Part shown: piece after piece, positions 11,436 to 23,054 of the stretch | How the letters are laid out: each line of letters opens with the position of its first letter | Numbering within the stretch: position 1 is the stretch's first letter | From: Delphinus delphis | Lineage: Eukaryota; Chordata; Mammalia; Artiodactyla; Delphinidae | Assembly: GCF_949987515.2 (NCBI RefSeq) | Contig: NC_082701.1 | Location: 37,775,755 to 37,839,754, forward strand | Direction: 5' to 3' | DNA: 64,000 bases | Translations under genes and position numbers: made by a program | The notes under the pieces: generated by a model | What the model was told of the DNA's origin: nothing | The model's input: only the letters and a program-made list of their open reading frames with translations | Databases searched by the model: none

Positions 11436-14250
11436 GGGATATCCCCAATTGTAGAGATGGGTAATTGGAATATTAAAGACGTAATATGCTACCCAGAGTT
11501 CTTGGTTGCAGATGATGGAAAACAACTCTAAATTATGAAAAAAGTATAACATATTGGAAGGATATTGGGAAGCCCTGAATTCTACTAAGACTTGAAAAAA
11601 GAGGGGCTTCTCCAAAATATGATGGGTGTTCATTTCTCAAGTTAGGAAATGTTTACAATAGTGAAAACTTGCCTGGGTGTCCCGTTTAGAAATGTAATTG
11701 ATGCTCAACTCTTCCTTTTATTTAAATTTTTTAAAACTCCAAATTCACATTTATCCATTTTTAAACTGGAAGGTTTTGTACCTTCCTTTCTCTTTTTAGG
11801 AGAACTCAAAATGTTAAGGTACTCATTGTCAATTGCCTATGAATACTTACAATATGTGAAAGTAGCTTTAAGTTTTGTGATGAGTACAAAGAAATAAAGC
11901 ATACCTTTGCTGCGCCTCCTTCAAGCTTCCCCTGAGCACTGCTGTGCTGGTTTGGGAGGGGCAGCACTTGGACTGTCCTAAGCCTCTGAGTTGATGGGAG
12001 CAAGTCTTAAGTGTCCATATGGTCTTGGCAGCCAGTTATGCACTAGAATGGGGGCGGGGGGGGGGGGGTTGGGGGGTGATTAAATGCAGAGATGGGATTA
12101 AACTGTTAAATCCTAAGTGATATGAATGGCTACAAATGAATGACCCAGAAAACTCCCTCCCCCACCCCATATTCTTTATTTAGGAGACAGATCATATAGA
12201 CTTTGAATAGCAGCCCAAGTATGAATAGATTTACATTGTAAACCATGCTTGTTTGGTTAAAAAAATTATGCAACAATTTATTCTCTTTCACCACAAAATC
12301 CTTCTTCATTGATAATAGACTTCATTATTTAAATTTACTGCTGTAGATTTCAAATAGGCCGCTGATGAATTATTAGCCAGTCTCTAAGTAATAAGAACTA
12401 ATATTTATTAATGAGTGTTTAAAATATGCAAACCATATAATTTTTTAATCTAATCCCAATGCAATGAAATAATTAATACACATGAGTCCACACCACTGTG
12501 ATCATATTTGCACATTCCGCTTCCTTGGTTCCCTCTTTATTATTACAAAATAATTGATGTTTGTCATATGGCATATAATGAAATTGATGGTGAACCTGCC
12601 TGCCAGTGAAAAACATATATTTCACTTTTACTACCTGTTGTCCTTTCCCCCCCATATCTTCCAACATTGATTAATGAAATGCCATGTAGAATGGCATTAT
12701 AGATTTGTCATTTAGCCAAATATTATGTAAGGTAATAAGTACAACTGTTGCTCATTCTTTCTTTTTTCTTTACCCTTTATTCAACTATGGTTTAAAGTGT
12801 AAAATGGGCTTACTGCACATGGAACCTAAAGTTGGGATGTAAAAACTTCTGATAGAATTATGATTCATTTTTTTATATGGGGAAATATTTTAAATGTGTA
12901 AAAATATATGCTCTTTGATTTCAACATTGAACTGTATCTGCTTATAGCATAAGATTCTTGTGTACATTCCACTGCTTTGGCTTTTGTAACTCTATGAAAG
13001 AATTTTGCTTTCATGTAACAGGGACATCTATCCACGTACTGGGTGAATTATAAACTACTTCAAACACCCATGGATGGAGGGGGCATGGGCTATATTATGC
13101 TCATATTCCTGCCAGTGTTATAAATGTCCTCTTTTTTGATGGAGGCCGGCCATGAGAAAATTTGTTTCACACGATAACATTACATACCATATTTAGATTT
13201 GCAGCCATAATCTTGTCAAGAGTTGATTATCACATGATTGGAGCAGTAAAAAAAATTAATTGGGGTTTAAACTTATGAGAAAGCACTTATATTGTGGAAT
13301 AAGACTTCTAAATGGAGTGCAGGCATTAAACAGACCTTGTATTAGGCTCTGAAATTAATGGGTCACTGTATAACTTTCTAGTTTTCATAGCCTGATGAGA
13401 TTAATGCTTGCTTATATAGCAAATTCAATGACTCATTTAATTTCATGTGAATGTTTAAAGTTAAATTACTTTTGGATTAAGTCTTAATTCATTATTCATT
13501 TTAATGTCTGAAAGAACTTTCATTTTATTTAATCAAGTGCATCATCATTAAGTAAAGCCTAAGGGCCTAGATAGCTAAAAATAATGTGAAAAGGAAATTT
13601 ATTAATTTACACTGAAAAGAGACTTGTTATAAAATTTATTCAATACTATACCATGCTTATGTATGATGCTATTTCAGAGACAAGATATTTATAGGCTTTT
13701 TGTCATATTTTAAAACACCAAATTGAAAAGCTGCCTATTTGGCCACCTAATGTTCCATGTGTACTCCTTGAGCAAAGATTACCATTGACCTTTATTTATA
13801 CATTTTTCATTTATTCTCGTAGTCAACAAACATTTATTCAGAACCTACACTCTATAGGCACTGACCAAGCACTGTGGAGTATTCACTGTTGAAAACCACT
13901 CCATGTCTGACCTGTAAGAATCAAGTCTTACAGAAGGGAACTTCACTTCAGAGGGCTATGGTGTTCTCATCTGTACCGTGAGGGGGTTCTATTCAAGATC
14001 TCTAAGGTCCTCCTCAGTTCTTGTATTCTGTGATCCCATGGCTATATCATCCTTTGGCGTATGGGCAGAAAAAGAAAAATGAAATTAATGAATCTTAAAA
14101 TTTATACAATTGGTCATATTAATATAATATCAATCATAACCATAACTACAACTATAATTATTAGTTTGACTATTCCTTTGAAATATATTCATTCTATCAT
14201 TTCATGTTGGCCAGGTAACCATTACTATCTCCAGTTTGGAAAACAGTTGT
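11436..14250. other. AT-rich unique DNA without a supported gene
   Basis: No open frame of note, no splice-framed coding block and no young repeat were found. A G-run lies at 12,053-12,069. The AT-rich block around 12,900-13,800 has no obvious repeat signature and looks like ordinary intronic or intergenic sequence. Confidence 0.5.
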
Positions 14251-14254
14251 GATA

Positions 14255-14405
14255 AGCATTTATTGAACATGTACTGTATTTCCAGGACTTTGCCACATCC
14301 TGTGAGGCATGTATGTGTTGGTCTCTCTTGGTCACTGCTCTGTCTATATGGTCTGTAACAGCGCTTGGCATGTGGTGGCTGATCAATAAATATTGTGCAT
14401 TTCCT
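14255..14405 (+). repeat. Ancient L2/MIR-like relic
   Basis: 'gcatttattgaacatgtactg' followed by 'gcttggcatgtggtggctga' and 'tcaataaatatt' resembles the ends of ancient L2/MIR-type elements. It is too diverged for a firm assignment. Confidence 0.45.
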
Positions 14406-14443
14406 CCTCAGGCACTGCCAGGTAATTCTCAAGAACAGGCCAG

Positions 14444-14770
14444 GGCTTCCCTGGTGGTGCAGTGGTTAAGAATCCGCCTGCCAATGCAGGGGACACGGGT
14501 TCGAGCCCTGGTGCGGGAAGATCCCACATGCTGCGGAGCAGCTAAGCCCGTGCACCACAACTACTGAGCCTGCGCTCTAGAGCCCACGAGCCACAACTAC
14601 TGAAGCCCACGTACTGTAGAGCCCGTGCTCTGCAACAAGAGAAGCCACCACACCACAACGAAGGGTAGCCCCCACTCACCACAACTAGAGAAAGCCCTCA
14701 TGCAGCAACGAAGACCCAACACAGCCAAAAATAAGTAAATATAATAAATAAATTTATTTTTTTAAATAAT
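14444..14770 (+). mobile_element. CHR-type SINE (long form)
   Basis: It opens 'ggcttccctggtggtgcag', has 'gggttcgagccctgg' and the long CHR body, and ends in an A-rich tail. Near-identical repeats 'gaacaggccag' (14433-14443) and 'gaacaagccag' (14771-14781) form an 11-bp target duplication with one change. Confidence 0.95.
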
Positions 14771-14814
14771 GAACAAGCCAGTGTGGGAAACATTAATGTA
14801 ACTTGGAAGTTCTT

Positions 14815-14975
14815 AAAAACATGATCCCCTGTAGCATCAGCATCACTTGGGAACTCGCTTTAAAATGTATATTTTCTGATCCTCTCCGGATCTACTAAAT
14901 CAGAAACACTTCGGTGGGGCCCTGTAATCTGTATTTCCACAAGCTCTCCAGGTGTGTATTAACATTTGAGAATCA
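14815..14975 (-). mobile_element. MER5A-like hAT (Charlie) DNA transposon relic
   Basis: The series 'agcatcagcatcacttggga', 'ctactaaatcagaaac', 'ggtggggccctgtaatctg' and 'catttgagaatcactg' follows the MER5A consensus in reverse orientation. It is a non-autonomous ancient element with no coding capacity. Confidence 0.7.
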
Positions 14976-16092
14976 CTGATAAAAGGAGTCAGCTTAGTGT
15001 TGGGTCCTAAGGAGACGAGAGCATGTTCCATGCCCACCTGGTCTGAGATCTGAAGGGTCAAAACGAAAGCAAACCAGCTTCTAGTCTTGATAGTGGGAAG
15101 TGAGGGTGTGGGCGGGAACAAAGAGGCTGAACCAGAAAAAGAGCTGTGAGTCTGCCTGGACTCTCCTCCCTACTGGGCAGGGGAAGTATCTGCAGCACCA
15201 TCCGCAGGCGCTGCAAAGCAAGTGTGTTCACGTCTGTAGTGAAATTGAGTGTAGAGAGAGGATGATGATTTAGCAATGGATTTAACCAATGGAAAGGATT
15301 ATTTACAAGCTGGGTAGAGCCAAGGTATGGATGTGGAAATCAGCTAGGAAGTCGGTAATGGAGTAGCAAGGCCCGTATTTTCCTGATGCCATTTTTTTAA
15401 CATTAAAAAAAAAGGGTCTTGTGATGTTTCCTATGAGAATTTAAGAATTCTAAAGCCCTTGCTTTTTCCACATAAGGAGTGCCACATGTGAGATTTTTTC
15501 ACCCTCAGGTATGTTGGCTTAGAGTAACATATTAGATAATGAATTATTCAGGGTGTTTCCTAGGTTGGAGGAGAGAGCACCTGTCTGAGACGCTTACAGA
15601 CTTGATTAGATAACATTTCTCAGCTGCATCAGCCGGAGGTAACTCCTGACACAAATTGTATTTCCCTGTAGGTAGTGGAACCAAGCAATGTTCCAGATTT
15701 CATGGGATTGCTGAAGAGGCCTGCAGGAGTGTCATACCTAAGAGGCTGCATTGCATTTGTCAAGATAATCAGACTATTTGCAATCACTATTTTATGCCCT
15801 CTTTTTTCAGAGTTCCTAGATGGAAATATAAAATAACCAAGAAGAGGTGACACATTTGTGTGCTATAATAGATCGTTTCCAGTCAAAGTGTAATAGATCC
15901 ATACTTTCTTGATAAATTCCTATCAGTGATTTCTGTTTCTTTTTTAATTCCTGTCTGTCATTGAGTGAAATAAATTAACTTGTGAATACATAAGGAGCCA
16001 TATTTATGCTGCCCAAATTTTGTGTTTATACACCAAACTACTTATACTATACACAGGAGATTTTCTATTTTGCTGAAAATACCTTTTCTTTT

Positions 16093-16455
16093 TTCTTTTT
16101 TAAAAAAAAAATTATTTATTTATTTTCATATTTGGCTGGTTGGTTCTTCCTTGCTGCACGCGAGCTTTCTCTAGTTGGAGTGAGTGGGAGCTACTCTTGG
16201 TTGCAGTGCACGGGCTTCTCATTGCGGTGGCTTCTCTTGTTGAGAAGCACGGCCTCTAAGTGTGCGGGCTTCAGTAGTTGTGGCACACAGGCTCAGTAGT
16301 TATGGCTCGCGGGCTCTAGAGTGCAGGCTCAGTAATTGTGGCGCACGGGCTTAGTTGCTCCATGGCATGTGGGATCTTCCTGGACCAGGGCTTGAACCCG
16401 TGTCCCCTGCATTGGCAGGAGGATTCTTTACCACTGTGCCACCAGGGAAGTCCCC
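16093..16455 (-). mobile_element. CHR-type SINE (long form)
   Basis: On the minus strand it starts 'ggggacttccctggtggcac', has 'gggttcaagccctggtcc' and the long CHR body, and ends in an A-rich tail. It is flanked by the perfect 16-bp duplication 'aaataccttttctttt' at 16077-16092 and 16456-16471. Confidence 0.97.
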
Positions 16456-16887
16456 AAATACCTTTTCTTTTAGCTACTGGAAATCTCTCTTTGGGCTTGT
16501 TTTTAAAATATATCTCCCAGAAAAGCACAATATTATTTCTCATGTTGGAGTAGGCATATCTGTGGCTCTGCTCTCAGCACAGTCAAGAGAAGGTTGAGCT
16601 TAAATCACCATGTGTGAGGAAGTATTTGAGAAACAGTGTGATTGCAGTCACATTCAGCTCCCTCACCAGCCAGTTCTGGGAGATTTTAGGGATGGTACAT
16701 AACCTTCCTCAGATGGTGCTGGTGGCTGCCTAAAACAGATGTTTTGGTATTAAATAGAATAATATATGCAAAGTATTTTTGCTCAGTGTTAATAAGCTCT
16801 TTATAGATGTTAGTTTAAATTTTTGATCAAAGGTAGCAAGACAGAATGAAAAGAGCACGACGGGAAGCTGGGTCTAAAATTCATGTA

Positions 16888-17599
16888 CAGGCAGACCTCA
16901 GAGAGATTGTGGGTTTGGTTCCAGACCACTGCATCAAAGCAAACATCACAGTAAAATGAGTCCCACGAATTTTTTGGTTTCCCAGTGCATATAAGAGCTG
17001 TGTTTACACTATACTGTAGTCCATGAAGTGTGCAATAGCATTACATCTTAAAAAAAACACAGTGGGTCTTCCCTGGTGGTGCAGTGGTTGAGAGTCCACC
17101 TGCCGATGCATGGGACACGGGTTCATGCCCCGGTCGGGGAAGATCCCACATGCCACGGAGCAGCTGGGCCCGTGAGCCATGGCCGCTGAGCCTGCACGTC
17201 CGGAGCATGTGCTCCACAACGGGAGAGGCCACAACAGTGAGAGGTTCACGTACCGCAAAAAAACAAAACAAAACAAAAAACACAATGTACATACCTTAGT
17301 TAAAAAATACTTTATGGTTAAAAAATACTAACCATCATCTGAGCCTTCAGTGAATAGTGACATCTTTTTGTAATAGTGACATCAAAGGTCACTGATCACA
17401 GATCACTGTAACAAATATAATAATAATGAAAAGGTTTGAAGTATTGTGAGAATTACCAAAATGTGACACAGAGACATGAAGTGAGCAAATGATGTTGGAA
17501 AAATGGCACCAATAGAATTGCTAGAAGCAGGGTTGCCACAAACCTTCAATTTGTAAAAAACATAATATCTGCAAAGCACAATGAAACAAGGTATGCCTG
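16888..17599 (+). mobile_element. Tigger1-type DNA transposon, internally deleted
   Basis: Terminal inverted repeats begin 'caggcagacctcagagag' at 16888 and end '...aaggtatgcctg' at 17599. TA dinucleotides flank both ends (16886-16887 and 17600-17601), as expected for a Tc1/mariner-class element. Inner sequence such as 'gaattttttggtttcccag' and 'accaaaatgtgacacagaga' follows the two ends of Tigger1. The pogo-like transposase region is missing, so this is a non-autonomous deletion derivative. A SINE inserted later at 17065-17274. Confidence 0.9.
17065..17274 (+). mobile_element. CHR-type SINE nested in Tigger1
   Basis: It opens 'ggtcttccctggtggtgcag', has the CHR-2-like body with 'ggccgctgagcctgcac', and ends in a CAAAA-type tail. 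Flanking repeats 'aaaaaacacagtg' (17052-17064) and 'aaaaaacacaatg' (17275-17287) form a 13-bp target duplication with one change. Confidence 0.96.
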
Positions 17600-17601
17600 T
17601 A

Positions 17602-18570
17602 ACTTCTTGTTAGTCCACAGTTTTCTTATCAATGCCAAGAAGAGTTTGAATTCAGTAGTTTCTAAGAGCTGTTGCAATCACAGAAATTTAGGATTCTATT
17701 AAAAGGACCTCGGACTTATTTTGAGAAGAGAGAGAGACATGTGGAACTAGCTAGCTACCCTTCTCTCCCTTGCCTTCATTTTTTTTTACCCCCACTCCCC
17801 CTCTTTATCCTCATGTTAAATGTCTCTGCTTGACTTCTTAACATATCACCCCAAAATTTGCCATGTTAGAGAGAAGAGTCAATTGAGAAAATGGACTTTC
17901 TTCCTAAGAGAACTTATTCAGCAGCCCCTTGTTACCAAGGCACATATCTCCATATTGTGCCTGGAACCCCTTCACTGACAGCCTTTAGGAAGGTGGCTGC
18001 CACATGGTTCTGTGAAGTCAAGTCAGGACATCCGGGTTTGCATGAGGGCTGAATGATAATGGAAAGGTTGATTTGGTTTGGAACTTCAAGTTGGGTTCCA
18101 AGTCAGTTTTGGCTGCCAAGAAAAGGATAAACAGTAGATCTCCACCATCATGAGAACATGGACAAAACTTCTCTCAGTCATTCAGTCGTATCTCAATATT
18201 AAGCTATTGACTGGAGTATCATGTCTGAGTGAGTGATTTGTAAACAAAATACATGAACAACCACAGATGGTTCACTAAATAAACTACCAGATTTGTGGAA
18301 CTATTAAAAACTAGGCAGTAGAAAGAAAATTAACTGGCTTTGAAAGATGATTATGTTTTATCACTTGATAGTAGCAAGTTAAATAGCATGTGCCACTGTG
18401 TTAATAAGAATGTGTCTGAATGTGAGACTGCAAGCCATGAAAAGGTATTAGGTGTTTTCTCTAACTGTTGAGACTTTGAACAGATTCATTGCTGTTTTTT
18501 TAGTATATAGGCTTCTAACTTTAAAAAGATGTTAACAGTTTTGACAAAGACAAAATCAGAGGCTGTTAGT
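17602..18570. other. Unique DNA without a supported gene
   Basis: Mixed AT-rich sequence between the Tigger1 element and the ERV remnant. No coding block, RNA gene or young repeat was recognised. Confidence 0.4.
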
Positions 18571-18574
18571 TTGC

Positions 18575-18870
18575 AACCTTGGGAGTTATTTGGGTGTCCC
18601 TAGACGAAGGGCAGGGAGAGACCGAAGAAAGAGGCAGGCGATTCCAGGTTGGTAGGTGGCACGTTTTTTAAGAAAGGGTACCTACATACGGCTTGCCTTA
18701 GGCAGCTGCAGACAAGCAGATCTTTTCACCTGCCTGCTAAAATCTTAAAGTTTACGTAGAGGCCTTAATTGGGCTCAGTTACATATACCATAAAGGGGGT
18801 CTCAATTCCACCTTACTATCTCAAGGCTGTGTCCTTGGGCAGCTTCCAGTGTGAGGAAGGCAAGCAGAGC
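18575..18870 (-). mobile_element. Probable 3' LTR remnant of the adjacent ERV
   Basis: This sequence lies just 3' of the env remnant in the ERV's own orientation, where the 3' LTR belongs. Phrases such as 'caggcgattccaggttggta' and 'gcagacaagcagatcttttc' resemble cetartiodactyl ERV LTR sequence I recall. LTR ends and a duplicate 5' LTR could not be defined inside the window, so the boundaries are approximate. Confidence 0.45.
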
Positions 18871-18972
18871 TCTCAATCCAAGGACAGGGAGGGGGTTAGA
18901 GCCTCTGATTGCCTGGGTCCAGCTTGTGGGTCAACTGGCAGTCACGTCCTCTCAATGACTCCCTCCAACACT

Positions 18973-20353
18973 TTACCTCTCATTATGGGCTCTTATAATC
19001 TCATGAGTCCCCCTCATCTGCAATGTGCCCTGACCAGCAAGAGGTTTCATTAGCATGGAGGTGGCTTGTTTGGCAGCTGTCTGGCTACATTTGAGACAGA
19101 TGTAGCAACAATATAGGCACATGTAAGAGAAAACACTGATTAAGACAAGGATTCCCAAAATCAGTAACGATTTTTTTTTTTTTATCAAGAGCCCCATGAA
19201 CCAAGTCACTGATTTATTAAGTCTCCTAGGCTAGAGGTTAGGTCACTCAGGGCATTTATTTGTGTTTTTATGTGATTTAATAAAGGTGGCATATACATTA
19301 GCAGACTCATTAGGTATGAGCACACAATATTCTGTTTGGATAATTGCATAGGTGCCCCCTTGTGAGGCAGTAATAATGTCTAAGGCCATCCTCTTTTGGA
19401 GGACAGCATTTCTCATTAGAGACATTTCAGTGTTCAGTAAGGACAGGCTTTGTTGGCTATCGTTTAAGGCTTCCTGAGTGAATTTAGTAAGGGCTTCTGT
19501 GTGTGCTCTAACGTTCTCCAGGTCAATGGAGGGAATAAAGAGGGAAGCCAAATGATCATACCAGTGAAAAGCAAAATGTGCACCTCTGGCCTTGAAGAGA
19601 GGGAAGTTGGCAATTTTTACTGTGGGTAGATTTTCTCCTGTGTCCAGGGAAAACCCTGGGTGCAGCAGCCCAACCACCCAGGTGGAAGCCACGGCCAAAG
19701 ATGTGTGCTGCGTGATATTGAGTCCCATTCAGTGTTACCCGGTAAATACCTGGGAGGTGTGACCAGTCACTATCAGTCACTATCCTTTTATATGACAGAA
19801 TAACTACACAGCTCCAGTGATACCCATCCCATATTCTTGGTACAATTGAGTTGGTTCTCTTTAGAGTGATTTCTGTTTCTAACATAGGGCTGCCTGGGTG
19901 TTCACATGTCCATATCCTGTGGTAAATCCATAAATCCATTCCAAATCTGAACATAGCCACCCATAGCTCTAATGGTGGTATTTCTGGGACCTTTCTGGTC
20001 AGTAGTCTGATGGGCTGCCTGTTGTAGTTTGATTGGCAGAAAAAGAATACCATGACCCATGTTACTGATGATGTGTGCCACAGGCCAGGTTTTTGAATCA
20101 CTCGAATTAAGAGTCCTAGTTGTAGCTTGTTCTTCCTTAATGTACTGCTTTGGGGCTTTCCAGTCCCCTTCCTGGAGCAGTGATCCCTACCATGGCAATC
20201 CTGATGAGCTAGAGAGGGGAAGCTGCCCACATACCCAACAACTGGATTGATTACTTTGCTGGGCATTCTTTGCAGGCCCACCGTAGAAAGGAAAGGTCCA
20301 TCCTGTGACTGGGCACCATAGGAAAAGCAGAAGTCTAAGGTCAAAAATGACAT
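18973..20353 (-). pseudogene. Endogenous retrovirus env remnant (gamma-type)
   Basis: Three overlapping minus-strand frames together look like an old retroviral envelope gene. In the surface-subunit part a CWVC motif at 20240-20229 matches the CWxC motif of gamma-type envelopes. The transmembrane-subunit frame (19728-19243) has a heptad-like stretch and the segment LQKRMALDIITASQGG, related to the conserved region before the CX6CC motif. In that CX6CC motif the first cysteine and one of the paired cysteines read as tyrosine. The next frame (19209-18973) holds a hydrophobic anchor ILGILVLISVFSYMCLYCC and a short tail. The gene is split between frames (two shifts, near 19,560-19,730 and 19,210-19,243), contains stops and has no intact start. 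It cannot make a functional envelope. No gag or pol was recognised upstream, so only the 3' end of a provirus remains. Confidence 0.75.
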
Positions 20354-20419
20354 TATTTAGTAGGAACTTGTATGGGGAGGTCTTCTCTTCTATAAGAATT
20401 ACACTTGTGGCCTAATCCT

Positions 20420-22950
20420 TAGATGTTAATGTGGCTGCAGATTTAGGAACTTGACCTAGTTGTGCAAACCATACATGTTGGCTGGCCTGTGAGGGAGGAG
20501 GGAGGCAGCACTGTCAGGTATGAAGAGGTGGACCGGGGGCAGGGTATTCCAGACCAGGTCCTTTACTTTCTGGCCAACCAACATACTTTAAAAAGATGCC
20601 TACTATATTTTTTGCTAGTATTTCTGATTGTTTTTAGCAGATTTTTTTACGATAACTAACCAAGTTCCAGAAATATAGAAATCAGTTGGTTCTTTTCAGT
20701 GGACTTACTTTCTCTGCTGTAGAATTCTCAAATTAAACTGAATGAGCCCTCAGATCTTTTTTACTTTGTATCCTGATATTACTTTCAATAAAAAATTAGT
20801 AATTTAGTAAAATTAATTATTTTGAACTAATAAGCTCAATTAGACTTTATTTATTTACTTCAGCTAGATTGGCATGTTGTGTTAATGCTTAAATATGTAG
20901 GGAATTCGTTTCTTTTGAAATTGTTGAAAACACATGGTTGATTGAGGCTTGCTAAAACAGAAATATTCTGTATATATCTGTAATACTATTTTTATGTCTT
21001 TATCATATATCACATCTAAATTATTCTATAGTTATGTAGTCCTTTCCTCCTTGTATCCTTATAACTGCTTTGGATTTTGTTTAACATACTGTGCTACTTC
21101 CTTTCATTATATTTAATTTTGTATTTGATTAATTTTGTCCCCTGAAATATCATATGCTTTTCTGTCTGGCAACTTGGTAGTAATAGTAGTAGTTGTTGTT
21201 GATATTATTATCATTATTCTCTGTTCTTTGAGGGGACAAAGGAGAGCCTGGTATATACTGCCTGATAAAACCCTGTTTTGAGTCTATGATAACATCTACC
21301 TTGTTTTTTATTCTGAGATAATACACATAAGGACATGGTATCAGAAATATCCTTGATGTTAAAAATCTCTATTAGCAAAAACCTCTTCCACAACCATAAT
21401 ATACTAACTTGGAAAATTGTTATGATGTTTCTCCCCCTCAGGCTTTTGGGATGTGAAATTGATAAACATTACCTTTGTCTCAGATGGAAATGTTACAAAA
21501 TTAAATGTCTTCAAAGAATCTGACAGACACACCAAAGACAAATTTTATTTCCATTACAAAGCAAGTCTTGCCTGTTTGGATTTACTATATATAATTAGGA
21601 GCTTACTAGAGTCTGATGAAGGCTATCTGTATATCACCACTATTGCAAAAGTGTACCTTTGACAATCGATATTTGGCGTGTAGAATAGAATTTAACTTTG
21701 TGTGCTACACATATCTTGATATTCAGAGATTGTCCAACTTTTGGTTTAAGGAAGTTTGATGGGGTTACTGTGGACTTCATTGTTCAAATGAAAAGTTCAG
21801 AAAAGAGAGTATAATGGAATTTGGAATCTATTCTTTCTGCTTTTGAATACAGTCCAGCTATTATATTAATACCAAGATGGATAGAACAGAGCTGGCCTTA
21901 TGTGCAATTTTTCTTACTTTGAAGCAGGCTACATGAAGAATTTTTATGTTTTGTTTTTGAAAAGTAGGTAGATTATATTCTTGGTTCATCTTTGTTTTGC
22001 AGCGGTAAAATTAGAGGCCTCAGTCTCCTGTTGGCAGAACAAGCTCTCAATTTCTCACTGTCAAAATTCAATCTGATTTCTATCTTTTTCACTAAAAAAC
22101 TGTCAACAGCAAATAAGCATTCCCTATCAAAGAGCTACATTCATTTCTGAGGTATACAAATTCCTCTCATGGGAGAGGATTCAAATAATTTAAGTTGTTT
22201 CTGACTTTTAATTTCTTTTCTGGGAAACAGGAAATGATATTAGCATGGACTTTAACTGCAGTCCAAAATGAAAGGAGAAAAGACACGCACGGACACTCTT
22301 CAGGGTGACATTTCCAGTACCTTTATGTCTCAGAGTACAGCATGTTTACAGCGCATAAAACTGTGTTTCCATCTGCATTCTTGTTTGCAGCTAGTCACCT
22401 AATCTGAGCTGTAGCTTCATGCTTTTAAGATGCATTAATACAAACTCATTTTTTTTAGAAGCAGACTTGCTCTTGGAATGTATATTGCCAGCATAAAAGT
22501 AGGAAATGCCTCTGAAATAAAAATATTTTTCTTTCTTAGAATTTAGTTTCGGAAGTGGCCTTTTCTTTAGAAAGATATGAAATTCTAGGTATTATCTTGT
22601 CCCCTTATTTTTACTTTTATTGGGCTTATTTTATTTATGGAAGATGAGGGTTTAATAGAGTACATTGGTTTGTAGCTAAACATTTATGCTGAGCATATGC
22701 ATTACTTTGGTTACAGAACTTCATTAAAGAGACTTGTAAAAATGCGAGCTTTTGGTTTTAAACTGTAAATTTCATTATCTTTCATTATCCCCTGCCAGTT
22801 CATGCAGACATTCACAATCTCAAAATCTTATGATTGGGATAAAAGTGGTAGGCATGGTATACACATACAAATAAGTAAGCTACCTATCACAGTTAAAAGC
22901 AAAACTCCCTTTATGTGCAAATGCATTTGACAGTATTTAGAAAAGAAGAG
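20420..22950. other. AT-rich unique DNA, no supported gene
   Basis: No young repeat and no recognised gene. A 70-codon plus-strand open frame at 21,453-21,662 after an acceptor-like tract is noted separately as a weak candidate. The leucine-rich-repeat exons expected for LRRC37 were not seen on the minus strand here. Confidence 0.4.
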
Positions 22951-23054
22951 GAATTTAAGAAGTAGATTTAGAGTGAGCTAGAAATCTACCAAAAAGGTTA
23001 TCAGATGACTTCCAGGACTTTAAAAGTCTTCCCACTTTTCGTAGGAGTATTCTG

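Noticed and set aside
14446..14530. tRNA gene
   Set aside because: The A/B-box-like sequence belongs to the tRNA-derived head of a SINE. No cloverleaf or discrete tRNA end is present, and the same holds for the other SINE copies.
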